The notes beneath the pieces were generated by a model. It saw only the letters and a program-made list of their open reading frames with translations, ran no database searches and was not told the DNA's origin. Shown here in pieces: positions 36,439 through 45,925 of a stretch of 64,000 nt of DNA. The DNA is from CAYQQJ01 sp964419935 (GTDB lineage Bacteria; Pseudomonadota; Gammaproteobacteria; Pseudomonadales; Cellvibrionaceae). The first letter of the stretch is position 1; the number at the start of each line of letters is the position of its first letter. A program made the position numbers and the translations under genes. Location of the stretch: NCBI GenBank assembly GCA_964419935.1, contig CAYQQJ010000013.1, forward strand, positions 35,637 to 99,636. The letters are read 5' to 3'.

Positions 36439-36605
36439 GATTGGTCTCCTCATTCACTTATATAATTATTGAAGCTCATGCAATTTCTGGACTGCATGCC
36501 TTCCTTTTGTTTGGTAACACGACCTCATCGGATTGTTGCCGATAGATCGCAAACTCTTATTTCACGCTACAAGTTCGGCCATCAAAAGTTCTGCCAAATC
36601 CCGAA

Positions 36606-36620
36606 TGTAAACGTTATACC
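36606..36620. promoter_or_regulatory. GalR-type operator, proximal site of TonB receptor promoter
   Basis: TGTAAACGTTATACC, close to the GalR/LacI-family pattern TGTAANCGNTTACA. It lies next to the -10 box and covers the predicted start point. An identical 15-mer occurs at 49039-49053. Confidence 0.7.
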
Positions 36621-36621
36621 C

Positions 36622-36650
36622 AGAATACAACCCGAAAAATGGCAAGTCAA
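36622..36650 (-). promoter_or_regulatory. sigma70 promoter of TonB receptor 1
   Basis: Minus strand TTGACT (36650-36645), 17 nt, TATTCT (36627-36622). It lies between the two operators, about 185 nt upstream of the start codon. Confidence 0.7.
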
Positions 36651-36661
36651 ACACTTAATCA

Positions 36662-36675
36662 GGTAATCGTTTACC
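36662..36675. promoter_or_regulatory. GalR-type operator, distal site of TonB receptor promoter
   Basis: GGTAATCGTTTACC is nearly palindromic around CG. Its centre is 56 bp from that of the proximal site, the same distance as in the sigma-factor promoter. Confidence 0.7.
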
Positions 36676-36850
36676 CTTTAACTTTTATCAATATAAACAA
36701 GGTGTTACAGGGATAAACCTGTGGTCAATCCGCCAAACTATGTGCCTTGGGAGCATTTATGGAGAATTTTCAGGGCATGCGAATGCGCGGCCAAGTCGAG
36801 TGTCAGCGACGGGATTGTTGGCCCTCATCCTGGGTTTAAGGAGAAAAAAC

Positions 36851-36867
36851 GGGTATACGTTTTCCCC
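36851..36867. promoter_or_regulatory. Possible weak GalR-type operator upstream of the regulator gene
   Basis: GGGTATACGTTTTCCCC resembles the reverse of the proximal operator with one base missing. It lies 217 nt before the regulator ATG, so autoregulation is possible but weakly supported. The rest of 36676-37083 shows no gene I believe. Confidence 0.3.
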
Positions 36868-37083
36868 AATTATGCGAAGCCGTGCTATTGTATTTATCAA
36901 GCGCTTGAGCTTCGCCCAGGGCACCCAGTGCATTTTTACATGCACTTTCTGTTATCTTGGCGCATCGCTTGTGCAGGATTTTTACCGACGCATACTTATT
37001 TACCCGTCGGTCTTGCGACGGAAAGATTTACCATTTTCGGCCTCGGATGTTTGTGGTGAGCGCCGATCAAACAGGTTTTACAA

Positions 37084-38094
37084 ATGGCAACAATAAAAGA
37101 TATCGCCAAAGCGGCGGGCGTGTCTCTCGCCACGGTTTCGCGAGTCATCAATAACGGCCCCAAAGTCGGTGATGCGACTCGGGAGCGCATCAAGAAAATC
37201 ATGGAGGAAATGGATTATCGGCCCAACGCCAATGCCCGCGCGCTGGTCAACAAGCGCAGTGCGTCGCTGGGCGTCGTGCTCGCCGAGTTACTGGATCCAT
37301 TCTTCGCCACTCTCGCCCATGGCATCGAGGCTGTCACGCGAACGCAGAACGTGCAAATTCTGATGAGTGCAGGCTCGATTGAAAAAGCCACTGAATTGAA
37401 AGCCATCGAAACACTGTTGGAACATCGCTGTGAAGCCATGGTTGTGCACAGCAAAGCGCTGGATGACCGCACGCTTATCAACTTCGCCAATCAGGTTCCC
37501 GGCTTTGTATTGATCAACCGTTACGTGCCCGAGATTGGCAACCGCTGCGTCTGGCTGGATAACGTCACCGGTGGGCGCACCATGGCGAAATATATTCTTG
37601 CCCAGGGCCATCGGGAAATCGCGGTCATCAGCAGTAAATATCAAATTGAAGATCCCCGGGATCGAATCAACGGCATACGCGAGGAGCTGCGGGAATCCGG
37701 TATTTCACTGCCGGATTCCCACATTGAGTTCAGCACGCCGGACCAGGAAGGCGGGGAAAGAGCAGTTCAGAACCTGCTGGCGAAAAGCAAAAAATTCACG
37801 GCGATCATGGCCTACAACGATGCCATGGCCTCCGGCGCCATGACCGTACTGCAAGACCACAACATCAAAGTTCCCAACGCCGTATCCGTCATTGGCTACG
37901 ATGATGTTCTACTCGCCAAATACTGCCGCCCGAAGTTGACAACCCTGCACTATCCCATCGAGGTTATGGCAATGCGCGCCGCTGAACTGGCGCTACGTTA
38001 CGCTGCCGGCGAAAAGCCGGAACCCGGAGTAACTTTCAAATATGCCCCCACCGTGGTTAAGCGCGAGTCGGTTATCAATATTCACGGGCAGTGA
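37084..38094 (+). CDS. GalR-like LacI-family transcriptional regulator
   Basis: 336 residues. The HTH MATIKDIAKAAGVSLATVSR and the hinge region YRPNANARALVNKRS match GalR/GalS very closely. Further matches are the effector domain pieces VLINRYVPEIGNRCVWLDN, FTAIMAYNDAMASGAMTVLQ and VIGYDDVLLAKYCRPKLTTL. GalR and GalS bind D-galactose and release operators of pattern TGTAANCGNTTACA; such sites flank two promoters here (36.6 and 49.05 kb). It is divergent from TonB receptor 1 and followed by a sulfatase gene. The effector is inferred from likeness. Confidence 0.9.
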   Translation: MATIKDIAKAAGVSLATVSRVINNGPKVGDATRERIKKIMEEMDYRPNANARALVNKRSASLGVVLAELLDPFFATLAHGIEAVTRTQNVQILMSAGSIEKATELKAIETLLEHRCEAMVVHSKALDDRTLINFANQVPGFVLINRYVPEIGNRCVWLDNVTGGRTMAKYILAQGHREIAVISSKYQIEDPRDRINGIREELRESGISLPDSHIEFSTPDQEGGERAVQNLLAKSKKFTAIMAYNDAMASGAMTVLQDHNIKVPNAVSVIGYDDVLLAKYCRPKLTTLHYPIEVMAMRAAELALRYAAGEKPEPGVTFKYAPTVVKRESVINIHGQ

Positions 38095-38210
38095 ATGTAA
38101 CGGCTCCCAGTTTTCCAGCTGCAAATAACCCAACTGTGGCAACCCTTCAGCTTGATCAGCGATTATTCCAGCGGCGGTTTATACCCGCGAAACCGGAGGA
38201 CATGCAACTT

Positions 38211-39659
38211 ATGAAAAAGTTTGTATTGATGTTTTTCCTTAGCCTTTGTTGTTGCGCCCAGGCCAAAGAAAGGCCAGATATTTTACTCTTTATTGCTGAT
38301 GATCTCGGTTACCTTGATACAGAGATCAGCGGCTCACCGGATGCGGTAACGCCACATATCACGCAACTTGCCGCCGAAGGTATGGTGCTGGAGCGCGCCT
38401 ATGTCAACAGTCCCAGCTGTGCACCCAGCCGTGCGGCCCTGTTTACCGGCCTGCGATCACAGCGCAATGGTATCGAGGCGAATCACGATATCACTCGCTT
38501 TGATGGAGTCCAACATATTCTGACCGGCTTTCAGGCTCTCGATTATGAAATTGCCGCCTTTGGCAAGGTTCGTCACGGCGGAGAAAAAAGTAGAGACAAG
38601 TGGGACCACGGCATAGAACACTATGGTAGCGGCACCGTCATCGCCGAGGAGATAGCGTCTTTCCTTGCACAACGCGATGACAATCGGCCCCTGTTGCTCT
38701 TGGTAGGCTCCAACCCGCCCCATGTTCCCTGGCCTATGCATTCATCATTTGATCCCGACAAGGTGACGCTGCCAGTCAAGTCGATAGATACTCCCAAAAC
38801 CCGCGTCAGCTGGACGCAATACCTGGAAGGCGTGAAAACCATGGATGGCCTGTTTGGTCAAGCCAAGGCATTGTTTGAGCAGCACGCCGGAAACGACAAC
38901 ATTATCGCTTTCACCTCGGATCATGGTGCGCAATGGCCGTTTGCCAAGTGGAATCTTTATGAGGCAGGAACGCGCGTACCTTTGATTGTTAAGTGGTCCG
39001 GTAAGGTAGCTGCCGGGAGCAAGAGCCAAGCATTGGTGAGCTGGATCGATATATTCCCAACTCTAACCGATTTGGCTGGCGGTCAATTGAAGGCCGATAT
39101 CGACGGCAAAAGTTTTTCCGGCGTTTTAACACAGGCCAAGAAGCAGCATAGGGACAAGGTATTCACCACCCACACAGGCGACGGAGTAACAGCCAACGCG
39201 GCCAACAGTTACCCGATGCGCGCCGTGGTAACCGAGCGCTTCAAGTACATCAGAAATATGCATCCCGAGTTTTTATACACCAACCATTTGACCAGAAACG
39301 TGCATATCGATCACAACAAGCATTGGCCGGAATGGATGGCAAAAGCAAAAAGTGATGCTGAGGCATCGGCTACCGTACGTGCTTACCTGGCCCGCCCGGC
39401 TGAGGAACTGTATGACCTTGAAAAGGACCCTTTTGAGCAGCACAACCTGGCGCAAGACCCCGCCTATGGGAGCATTCTATTGACGCTCAGACAGGATCTT
39501 CACCAACTGATGCAACAGAGTCAGGACAGAGTTGTGGTTACCGGCAACCCCATCAAACTGATCGACTGCTGGCTTGACGGCTGCCCACTGTCGACAACAG
39601 ATAACCCGGTGAAACACCAGGCAAAAAAGCCGAACGGACCAGCAAATAGGGTGCGGTAA
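38211..39659 (+). CDS. Secreted sulfatase (family S1)
   Basis: 482 residues from ATG 38211; the open frame extends upstream to 38091, but GGAGGA sits 10-11 nt before this ATG and a signal peptide (MKKFVLMFFLSLCCCAQA) starts here. DILLFIADDLGYLDTE gives the metal-binding Asp pair (30, 31). NSPSCAPSRAALFTG is the formylglycine motif CxPSR with Cys70, and AFTSDHGAQWPFAKW the second metal site. It removes sulfate esters in the periplasm after maturation by a formylglycine-generating enzyme, not present in this window. Layout resembles heparan N-sulfatase-like S1 members, but substrate is unknown. Confidence 0.9.
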   Translation: MKKFVLMFFLSLCCCAQAKERPDILLFIADDLGYLDTEISGSPDAVTPHITQLAAEGMVLERAYVNSPSCAPSRAALFTGLRSQRNGIEANHDITRFDGVQHILTGFQALDYEIAAFGKVRHGGEKSRDKWDHGIEHYGSGTVIAEEIASFLAQRDDNRPLLLLVGSNPPHVPWPMHSSFDPDKVTLPVKSIDTPKTRVSWTQYLEGVKTMDGLFGQAKALFEQHAGNDNIIAFTSDHGAQWPFAKWNLYEAGTRVPLIVKWSGKVAAGSKSQALVSWIDIFPTLTDLAGGQLKADIDGKSFSGVLTQAKKQHRDKVFTTHTGDGVTANAANSYPMRAVVTERFKYIRNMHPEFLYTNHLTRNVHIDHNKHWPEWMAKAKSDAEASATVRAYLARPAEELYDLEKDPFEQHNLAQDPAYGSILLTLRQDLHQLMQQSQDRVVVTGNPIKLIDCWLDGCPLSTTDNPVKHQAKKPNGPANRVR

Positions 39660-39689
39660 GGCGGCCTCCATGACCGCATCAAGCGATAA

Positions 39690-39723
39690 GTTCGAGGCAG
39701 AACGGCTGCCATTTGCCTCGAAC
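39690..39723. terminator. Hairpin between convergent sulfatase and GH-A-like genes
   Basis: GTTCGAGGCA (39690-39699) and TGCCTCGAAC (39714-39723) form a perfect 10-bp stem. No long T run follows, so it may be a weak bidirectional terminator. Confidence 0.45.
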
Positions 39724-39754
39724 CTAACATTTCTTGTCTCGGTTATTGCTTGGG

Positions 39755-40903
39755 CTATTGTTTCGGCAAGTTTCTGAAATCGTCCAACCACTGAAAACCT
39801 TCATCCTCCGGCGTGCATGTACTGAAGCAAAAGAGCCCGTTATATATCCAGGCATCCGAACTGCTTGAGTAGTTGGGAAAGCCGTTCTGTCGCAAAGCAA
39901 AGGTAGCCACCCGAATTTTATTGCCGGTCACACTGAAATAGTCACGATGGACGTTACGAAGGTAATGTCTGCGCGAGTTGGTAAAATTGTGCATCGCATT
40001 GAAATCCAGCCAGCGCGCCGTGCTTTTCAGATTCTGCAGAGTAGCAAGCTCCTGCCAAACCTTTTTGGTTGTACCACCAGGGTAGTATTTGTTGGCGTAA
40101 GTGCTGACGAGCGGGTTCGTATTGTTGCTCCTGTACCAACGCATCAGGGAAAACTCGGTAACCAGAATATTCTGGTTACTGTCGATCTCACCCAAAGTAA
40201 AACTGAGCGCATTCGGCCACTCTTCGATAAGCTTATGATGCATGTGCAAGTCCACCCCCGCAATCCAGTCCTGATTTGCGGCAAACTCCATCAAGTCGTT
40301 GAATACCGCCGTTCTTTCAGCAGGTATGTGAACATTATTGAACGCGCCCATGTAAATGTCATAGCCGTAGTTGTTATTATTGCGGAAGTTATTGATCTCA
40401 TTGGCCATTCGCGTATACCAGGCGGTCATGTCTCCATCCCGAAATGCCAGATCGGTTTCGCGAAAGGGCTCGTTGCCGACCACAACAATGTCGATACTTT
40501 CAGCCCCGGCACCCCGTAGAACCTTGCGCATAACGTCAAAATCGTCCAGGCGGCCCTGGGTGCCGGGGCCAGGAAAATCACGGCCATTCGTCGCCCACTT
40601 CAGGCTGAGAATGGTGTTATACCCAGCATTGTGCAATGCTCGGAAATTCGCGATGCTGGTGTCCGCATCTATCTGTGCCTGGCTCTTGCCGCGCAGCTTG
40701 GACATATCGACAAACATTCTGACCCAGGCGGTTCCAGAGCGCTGCAGCATGCCGTTGGTGCTCAGATCTGCCAGTTGATTTCCCAGGCCATTAACGTTGA
40801 CTCCCACCGCCTTGTCGGCTTGCGCCGGCGAGACAGCCAGGCAGGTGCAAACGAAAATTGCACTCGCCACATTTATCAATAATCTGTTAGCCGTTATTTT
40901 CAT
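39755..40903 (-). CDS. Secreted TIM-barrel protein, candidate clan GH-A glycoside hydrolase of unassigned family
   Basis: 382 residues with a signal peptide (cut after AVSPAQA). GTAWVRMFVDMSKLRG, YNTILSLKWATNG, SIDIVVVGNEPFRETD, IYMGAFNNVH, GVDLHMHHK and ILVTEFSLMRWY space like strands of a beta/alpha barrel. Glu135 in the NEP motif after strand 4 and Glu240 in the TEF motif after strand 7, about 105 residues apart, are the acid/base and nucleophile pattern of clan GH-A. I cannot place it in a numbered family. Two extra cysteines near the end (CFSTC) could form a disulfide. It is transcribed toward the sulfatase and divergent from TonB receptor 2. Confidence 0.65.
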   Translation of the reverse strand: MKITANRLLINVASAIFVCTCLAVSPAQADKAVGVNVNGLGNQLADLSTNGMLQRSGTAWVRMFVDMSKLRGKSQAQIDADTSIANFRALHNAGYNTILSLKWATNGRDFPGPGTQGRLDDFDVMRKVLRGAGAESIDIVVVGNEPFRETDLAFRDGDMTAWYTRMANEINNFRNNNNYGYDIYMGAFNNVHIPAERTAVFNDLMEFAANQDWIAGVDLHMHHKLIEEWPNALSFTLGEIDSNQNILVTEFSLMRWYRSNNTNPLVSTYANKYYPGGTTKKVWQELATLQNLKSTARWLDFNAMHNFTNSRRHYLRNVHRDYFSVTGNKIRVATFALRQNGFPNYSSSSDAWIYNGLFCFSTCTPEDEGFQWLDDFRNLPKQ

Positions 40904-41184
40904 GTTTCGTTTCTCTTATTGTGTTATTGAAAGAATGACAGCGGTGGCCAATGCACGGCCTTCTGTCATGAACAGACTAAGACGCCTTGTTGCGCATTAA
41001 CCGAACTGCGGCACCGCGCTTCGGCATCCCATCTCTGCTGTTTCCATAAATAAGTTCGGTTTCCAGAAATTCACGCGTCTTTAACTTACATGCGCAAATT
41101 GCCTTGCCGATATGCGCGTAGGTTTTAAACAGAAGGTTCATCAGAAACCGTTATCAACAACAATCAAATAGATGCTGGAGAACT
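40904..41184. other. Divergent intergenic region, no gene
   Basis: Contains the promoters for the GH-A-like gene and TonB receptor 2. I see no clear copy of the paired GalR-type operators here; AAACCGTTATC near 41147 is only a half match. Confidence 0.4.
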
Positions 41185-44097
41185 ATGACTTCCAAAATAA
41201 ATACCCCGTTCCGGAGACGCCTTGCGAATGCTGTAGCACTGGGCGTTGCTTCACTTGGCGCCGCCTCTTCCGTGGTCGCCCAACAGCCCGATGCACTTGA
41301 GGAGGTGGTCGTTACCGGCGTGCGCTCCTCCATTAATGAAGCCAATGATATAAAGCGCCAGGCAACCAACATCGTTGACGGCATTACTGCTGAAGATATT
41401 GGTCAGATGCCGGACGTATCAATCGCCGATGCCATCAGCCGTATTCCCGGCGTCAACTACACAACAAACAACGGCCGCGCCGAGTTCGCGACGATCCGAG
41501 GCTTGAGCCCGGACCTGACCCTGACAACATTCAATGGCCGCGTTTTGACAACAACCGCGCCAGGCACGCGACGCGTTGCCATGGGACGACTGCCCTCGGA
41601 ACTGCTGAATCGCGTCACTGTTGCCAAAAGCCCCGAGGCGAAAATGATAGAAGGCGGTGTTGCCGGCACCGTTCGACTGGAAACCGTGAAACCGCTGGAT
41701 CGCAAGCGCCGCAGTTTTGTCGGTGTGGTGCGCGGCCTGCGCAATGACAATGCCGCCGGGATTGATACAGCCGATGATCTCGGTTCCCGTACCAGCCTGA
41801 CTTACATTGATCAGTTCATGGACAACAAGCTCGGCATTGCCATCGGTTGGGCCGGGTTGCATGAAGACACTCCCGTGTATGAAAACCGACTGGCCAACCC
41901 TCGCTTTCGGAGTCCAGTTAACGGACCTTCCGCGAAAGCTGATGAAAACGTTACCCCACGCAATGATCTGAACGGCGATGGCCTGCGCGAAGTCGCATTC
42001 GGTGCTGTCAGCTACGACATTGTCGATCAGGAAATTGACCGCGACAGCGTGCTTGCGGTGGTCCAGTACGAGCCAACCGATGCGTTGAGCGTGAACTTCG
42101 ATGCGGCCTATATCAAGCAATCAACTTTCGTGCGCAACAACCGTCTGATTCTTGAAAACCTGCTGATTCCCGAGCTTGGTCCGCTTCCCGGTACCGAGGG
42201 TGACGTGATCATCAACGAATTCAATGCAGGCACTGCAGATGAGTACGAAGTACTCATGGGCATGCCTTATGGCCAGGGCCGTATCGTCAACTTTCGCAAC
42301 CCCAACGACAACGACGATGAAACCGTCAACCTGGGGCTGAAGGTTGATTACCTGGTCGGTGACTGGACACTCAGCGCCAACATCGCCCATTCAAACTCAA
42401 CACGGGATCGCTCCAACCCCACGCTCGCCACGCAGATGCAGGGTGTCGAAGGTCGCGCGGGGTTACCCATTACGCGGTTCGGCGCTTTTGACATCAGGGA
42501 TTCCGGCAATATCGCCATTGGTTTTGAGGAGGGCGTCGAAGATCCGAATCAGTGGGCTATCCGAAATATCCTGACGTTTGAACAGGAATCTGATGACGAA
42601 ATCAACTCGATCAGCTTCGACGCCAACTGGGCTGCCGACAGTGGGTTTATCACGTCGGTCGACGTGGGCCTGCGGTTGGAGCAGCGCGACCTTTCCCTGG
42701 TAACTGATCGGGACAACTTCAATTTTGGCCCGCCGCCAAGGGCGGCCGACCGGCCTGCCTTGAGCGAAGCCGATGTTGCGTTCGCCTTCCCTTACAAAAG
42801 CTATTTCGATAACTATGGCGACCCTTCGCTCGACGGCACCAACGGCCTGGACTACACGCCTTACTGGCCACAATGGGACGAGGACGCGCTGATCCAACGC
42901 GCCTTCACTGAGTTTGAGCGTTCCGATCGACCTGCAAGTTATAATTTCGACGAACAGTTAAATACGTTCGACTTGCCGGGCACCTATGACCTTTCCGAAG
43001 ATACCACTGCGTTATATGCACAAATGAATTTCGCCAGCACTCTGGCCGGTTTTTACTACAGTGGTAACGCCGGTGTGCGTGTTGTGTCGACGGATGTAGA
43101 AGCTTCGGGTTTCACCGTTCTGCTTGATAACCTGACAGCGCGCTACGATGAAGAGACTCAGTCCTACACCTTCGGCGGGGTTAGCAATGATCTGCAGGCG
43201 ACTACCGGCAGCCATTCCTACACCAAAGTCTTGCCATCTCTCAACTTGTCCGTTGAATTGAGAGAGGATCTCTATCTGAGAGCGGCCGCAGCGCGCACGA
43301 TTTCAAGGCCCTTGCTGACGGACCTGATTCCAACACGCAACACCAACGTTGGTCTGGTGGATGTGGAAAGCCTGAGACTGACACCCAAATCACCGGAACT
43401 GGACCCCTTCTTCGCGGATCAATTCGATCTTTCCCTTGAATGGTATGTCAATGAGGACGTTTCGTTGACAGCGGCCTACTACTTCAAGCAAGTAGAGGCG
43501 TTCCTCACTCGTGAACTGGTGAACACCACGACACCTGCGATTGAAGTGGACATTGACGGTAATGCAACCGGGGAAACCATCCAGGTACCGACCGAGATCA
43601 ACCGACAAATCAACGCGGATACCAAATATGATTTCCAGGGGTTGGAATTCGCCTACAATCATTATTTTGGACTGGGCTTCGGTATCACAGCGAATGCGTC
43701 GTTTAATGACACAGATGCCGTCGAAGACACTCGGGGTGTGGGTACCCGCGTATTTTCGGTGCCTGCCGGTGCTATCAGTGAGCGCATATATAATGTGATT
43801 CCGTACTATGAACAAGGGCCGGTGGCAGTTCGTCTTGCATGGCGAAAAACCAGCGGGTTCACCCGCCCCGGCCGTAACTCTTACCAGGAAACACCGGATG
43901 GTCGTTTGGATATGACGTTGCGCTACGACATCAACAAACACTTCAAAGTCATCGCCAGTGCGACAAATCTCACTGATGAAACATTGGATCAGTACCATTA
44001 CTTATTTGAAGGTGTTGATCCAAGAGTTTCCGGCTACCCCGAGCGCATCGTATCCCCCGGTCGCTCCTACTCACTGGGTATTCGCGCGACCTTTTAA
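41185..44097 (+). CDS. TonB-dependent outer-membrane receptor 2
   Basis: 970 residues; GGAGAACT precedes the ATG. Signal peptide (cut near SSVVAQ), then LEEVVVTGVRSSINEANDIK, the same plug opening as receptors 1 and 3. Plug motifs are VSIADAISRIPGVNYTTNNG and FATIRGLSPDLTLTTFNGRV; MIEGGVAGTVRLETVKPLDR ends the plug. The barrel ends SYSLGIRATF with a C-terminal Phe. It is followed by a strong terminator and then a sulfatase. Likely a transporter for sulfated or branched oligosaccharides of the same locus. Confidence 0.92.
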   Translation: MTSKINTPFRRRLANAVALGVASLGAASSVVAQQPDALEEVVVTGVRSSINEANDIKRQATNIVDGITAEDIGQMPDVSIADAISRIPGVNYTTNNGRAEFATIRGLSPDLTLTTFNGRVLTTTAPGTRRVAMGRLPSELLNRVTVAKSPEAKMIEGGVAGTVRLETVKPLDRKRRSFVGVVRGLRNDNAAGIDTADDLGSRTSLTYIDQFMDNKLGIAIGWAGLHEDTPVYENRLANPRFRSPVNGPSAKADENVTPRNDLNGDGLREVAFGAVSYDIVDQEIDRDSVLAVVQYEPTDALSVNFDAAYIKQSTFVRNNRLILENLLIPELGPLPGTEGDVIINEFNAGTADEYEVLMGMPYGQGRIVNFRNPNDNDDETVNLGLKVDYLVGDWTLSANIAHSNSTRDRSNPTLATQMQGVEGRAGLPITRFGAFDIRDSGNIAIGFEEGVEDPNQWAIRNILTFEQESDDEINSISFDANWAADSGFITSVDVGLRLEQRDLSLVTDRDNFNFGPPPRAADRPALSEADVAFAFPYKSYFDNYGDPSLDGTNGLDYTPYWPQWDEDALIQRAFTEFERSDRPASYNFDEQLNTFDLPGTYDLSEDTTALYAQMNFASTLAGFYYSGNAGVRVVSTDVEASGFTVLLDNLTARYDEETQSYTFGGVSNDLQATTGSHSYTKVLPSLNLSVELREDLYLRAAAARTISRPLLTDLIPTRNTNVGLVDVESLRLTPKSPELDPFFADQFDLSLEWYVNEDVSLTAAYYFKQVEAFLTRELVNTTTPAIEVDIDGNATGETIQVPTEINRQINADTKYDFQGLEFAYNHYFGLGFGITANASFNDTDAVEDTRGVGTRVFSVPAGAISERIYNVIPYYEQGPVAVRLAWRKTSGFTRPGRNSYQETPDGRLDMTLRYDINKHFKVIASATNLTDETLDQYHYLFEGVDPRVSGYPERIVSPGRSYSLGIRATF

Positions 44098-44122
44098 ATC
44101 TTGAAATGCTCTTGTCCTTGAT

Positions 44123-44150
44123 AGCCACCGAGAAATCGGTGGCTTTTTTT
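44123..44150 (+). terminator. Rho-independent terminator of TonB receptor 2
   Basis: AGCCACCGA, GAAA, TCGGTGGCT followed by seven T. A textbook hairpin 25 nt after the stop codon. Confidence 0.95.
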
Positions 44151-44218
44151 CGCAATAACGTTGGTAAAAGTTTTTGTAATACTTTCGCCATAAACCTGAC
44201 AACGAAGAGGAAATCATC

Positions 44219-45769
44219 ATGGCTTGTCACATTCGGCGCAACACTTTCGCCCTGATATCAGACGCGCTCTTTCTCTGTCTCGCATCGATGACTCTTTTCG
44301 GGCTCGCGTTACAGGCTACCGCGGCGACAAGTGAAACGACCGCAACAAAAAAGCAACCTAATGTCCTGCTCATACTGGTGGATGATTTAAAACCCGCTCT
44401 CGGCAGTTATGGCGATATGATGGCAATTTCACCCAATATCGATCAACTCGCCGCCCGCGGTGTGCGTTTCGAAAGCGCCTACGCAAACCAGGCCGTTTGC
44501 ATGGCCTCACGTTACAACTTAATGCTCGGTTCGCGCTCGACTTCCACCGGGCTCTACAACTTTGGGACCGATTTCCGCGATGTCTATCCCGATGCAGTTA
44601 CCCTGCCCCAGCATTTCAAAAACAACGGTTATGTCAGCCAGAGCATGGGCAAGGTTTATCATATTGGCCACGGCAACGATAACGATGAAGCCTCCTGGAC
44701 ACTCACCCATCACAAAGACAAGGTCATCGAATATTTATTGCCGGAAAGCACTCATAATCAGCTAACTCGCGAAGAAGCCTTTTTTGGCAATGTCGACACC
44801 GGCGTACCCAATAAGCAATTACCCCGTGGTGCCGCCTGGGAATCACCGGACGTATTGGATGAAGCTTATGCCGATGGCCGCGTGGCGAGTATCGCGATTG
44901 ACCGCTTGAAAAAAGCGGCCAAAAAGCCTCAGGAAAAGTTTTTCATGGCGGTGGGCTTTGCCCGCCCACACATGCCCTTTTCGGTACCGCAAAAATACTG
45001 GGATATGTACGATCCCAAGCAATTCAAGCTTGCGGAATTTCAACAGCACCCCAAAAATGCACCGACAATCAGTCGCAAGCGTCGCGGTGAAATTAGCCAA
45101 TACTTTCCGATTCCCGAAGACGAGGATTCTTACGATGAGGCACTACAGCGCAAGCTGATTCATGGTTACTACGCGAGCATGAGTTACATGGATGCCCAGG
45201 TCGGCCGCTTGCTCGATGCGCTGGATCATTATGGCTTGAGTGACAACACCATTGTCTTACTTTGGGGCGATCATGGCTTCCATCTCGGTGACCACGGCAT
45301 CTGGACCAAGCACACAAACTTCGAGCAGGCGACGCACATTCCTCTGATCATCGCAGCCCCTGGCATGCAACGTGGGGTCAGCAGCGGCCAATTGGCCGAG
45401 ACTGTCGATATCTATCCGACCTTGGTCGAACTCGCCGGGCTTCCTCAACCACACACACCTCAACCGATTGATGGCCAAAGCCTGGTGCCGGTATTGAAAA
45501 ATCCCAAAGCACGGGTGCGCGACCACGCCTATCACGTGTTTCCGAGTGCCGGTGTATTGGGCCTCGCGATCCGTACGGAGCAATATCGCCTGGTGCGCTG
45601 GCAAAAAAATCCGGACGAGGAGATCATATACGAGCTCTACGACCTGAGGAATGATCCGCTGGAGACCGAGAACCTTGCCGGTCAAAAACCCGACGTCGTC
45701 GAAGAACTCGAAGCAATTCTGGAGTCACACCCAAAGGCGGTTGGTTTGAGGACCCATAGGGGCCTTTAA
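44219..45769 (+). CDS. Secreted sulfatase, iduronate-2-sulfatase-like (S1_7 type)
   Basis: 516 residues with GAGGAAA upstream and a long signal sequence (cleaved near LQATAA). LLILVDDLKPALGSYGD is the first metal-binding segment (Asp55, Asp56). NQAVCMASRYNLMLGSRSTS is the formylglycine site with Cys94, here CxASR instead of the usual CxPSR, which the pattern C-x-P/A-S-R allows. TGLYNFGTDFRD, GKVYHIGHGND and LWGDHGFHLGDHGIWTKHTN match the iduronate-2-sulfatase-like group. Marine members remove sulfate from algal polysaccharides. Substrate not provable here. Confidence 0.9.
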   Translation: MACHIRRNTFALISDALFLCLASMTLFGLALQATAATSETTATKKQPNVLLILVDDLKPALGSYGDMMAISPNIDQLAARGVRFESAYANQAVCMASRYNLMLGSRSTSTGLYNFGTDFRDVYPDAVTLPQHFKNNGYVSQSMGKVYHIGHGNDNDEASWTLTHHKDKVIEYLLPESTHNQLTREEAFFGNVDTGVPNKQLPRGAAWESPDVLDEAYADGRVASIAIDRLKKAAKKPQEKFFMAVGFARPHMPFSVPQKYWDMYDPKQFKLAEFQQHPKNAPTISRKRRGEISQYFPIPEDEDSYDEALQRKLIHGYYASMSYMDAQVGRLLDALDHYGLSDNTIVLLWGDHGFHLGDHGIWTKHTNFEQATHIPLIIAAPGMQRGVSSGQLAETVDIYPTLVELAGLPQPHTPQPIDGQSLVPVLKNPKARVRDHAYHVFPSAGVLGLAIRTEQYRLVRWQKNPDEEIIYELYDLRNDPLETENLAGQKPDVVEELEAILESHPKAVGLRTHRGL

Positions 45770-45925
45770 CCCACTCGACGTAACTGCGTTGGGCTCAGCA
45801 CCACTCATTGCAAAACACCCCTGCACAGGGTTCGGAAATTCTTGAGGCGCGCGTCATAATAAGTCGGGAGAAACATTCCTTACAGTGTGTTTGTTTCCAG
45901 TGACCGACCGGCGGAAGGAATTTCC

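Noticed and set aside
36721..37059. 112-aa plus-strand open frame upstream of the GalR-like gene
   Set aside because: No ribosome site, no recognisable composition or domain, and it overlaps the likely regulatory region; two other frames are equally open there.
44150..44190. Possible GalR-type operator before the second sulfatase (AACGTTGGTAAA)
   Set aside because: Only a half site matches and no second site lies 56 bp away.
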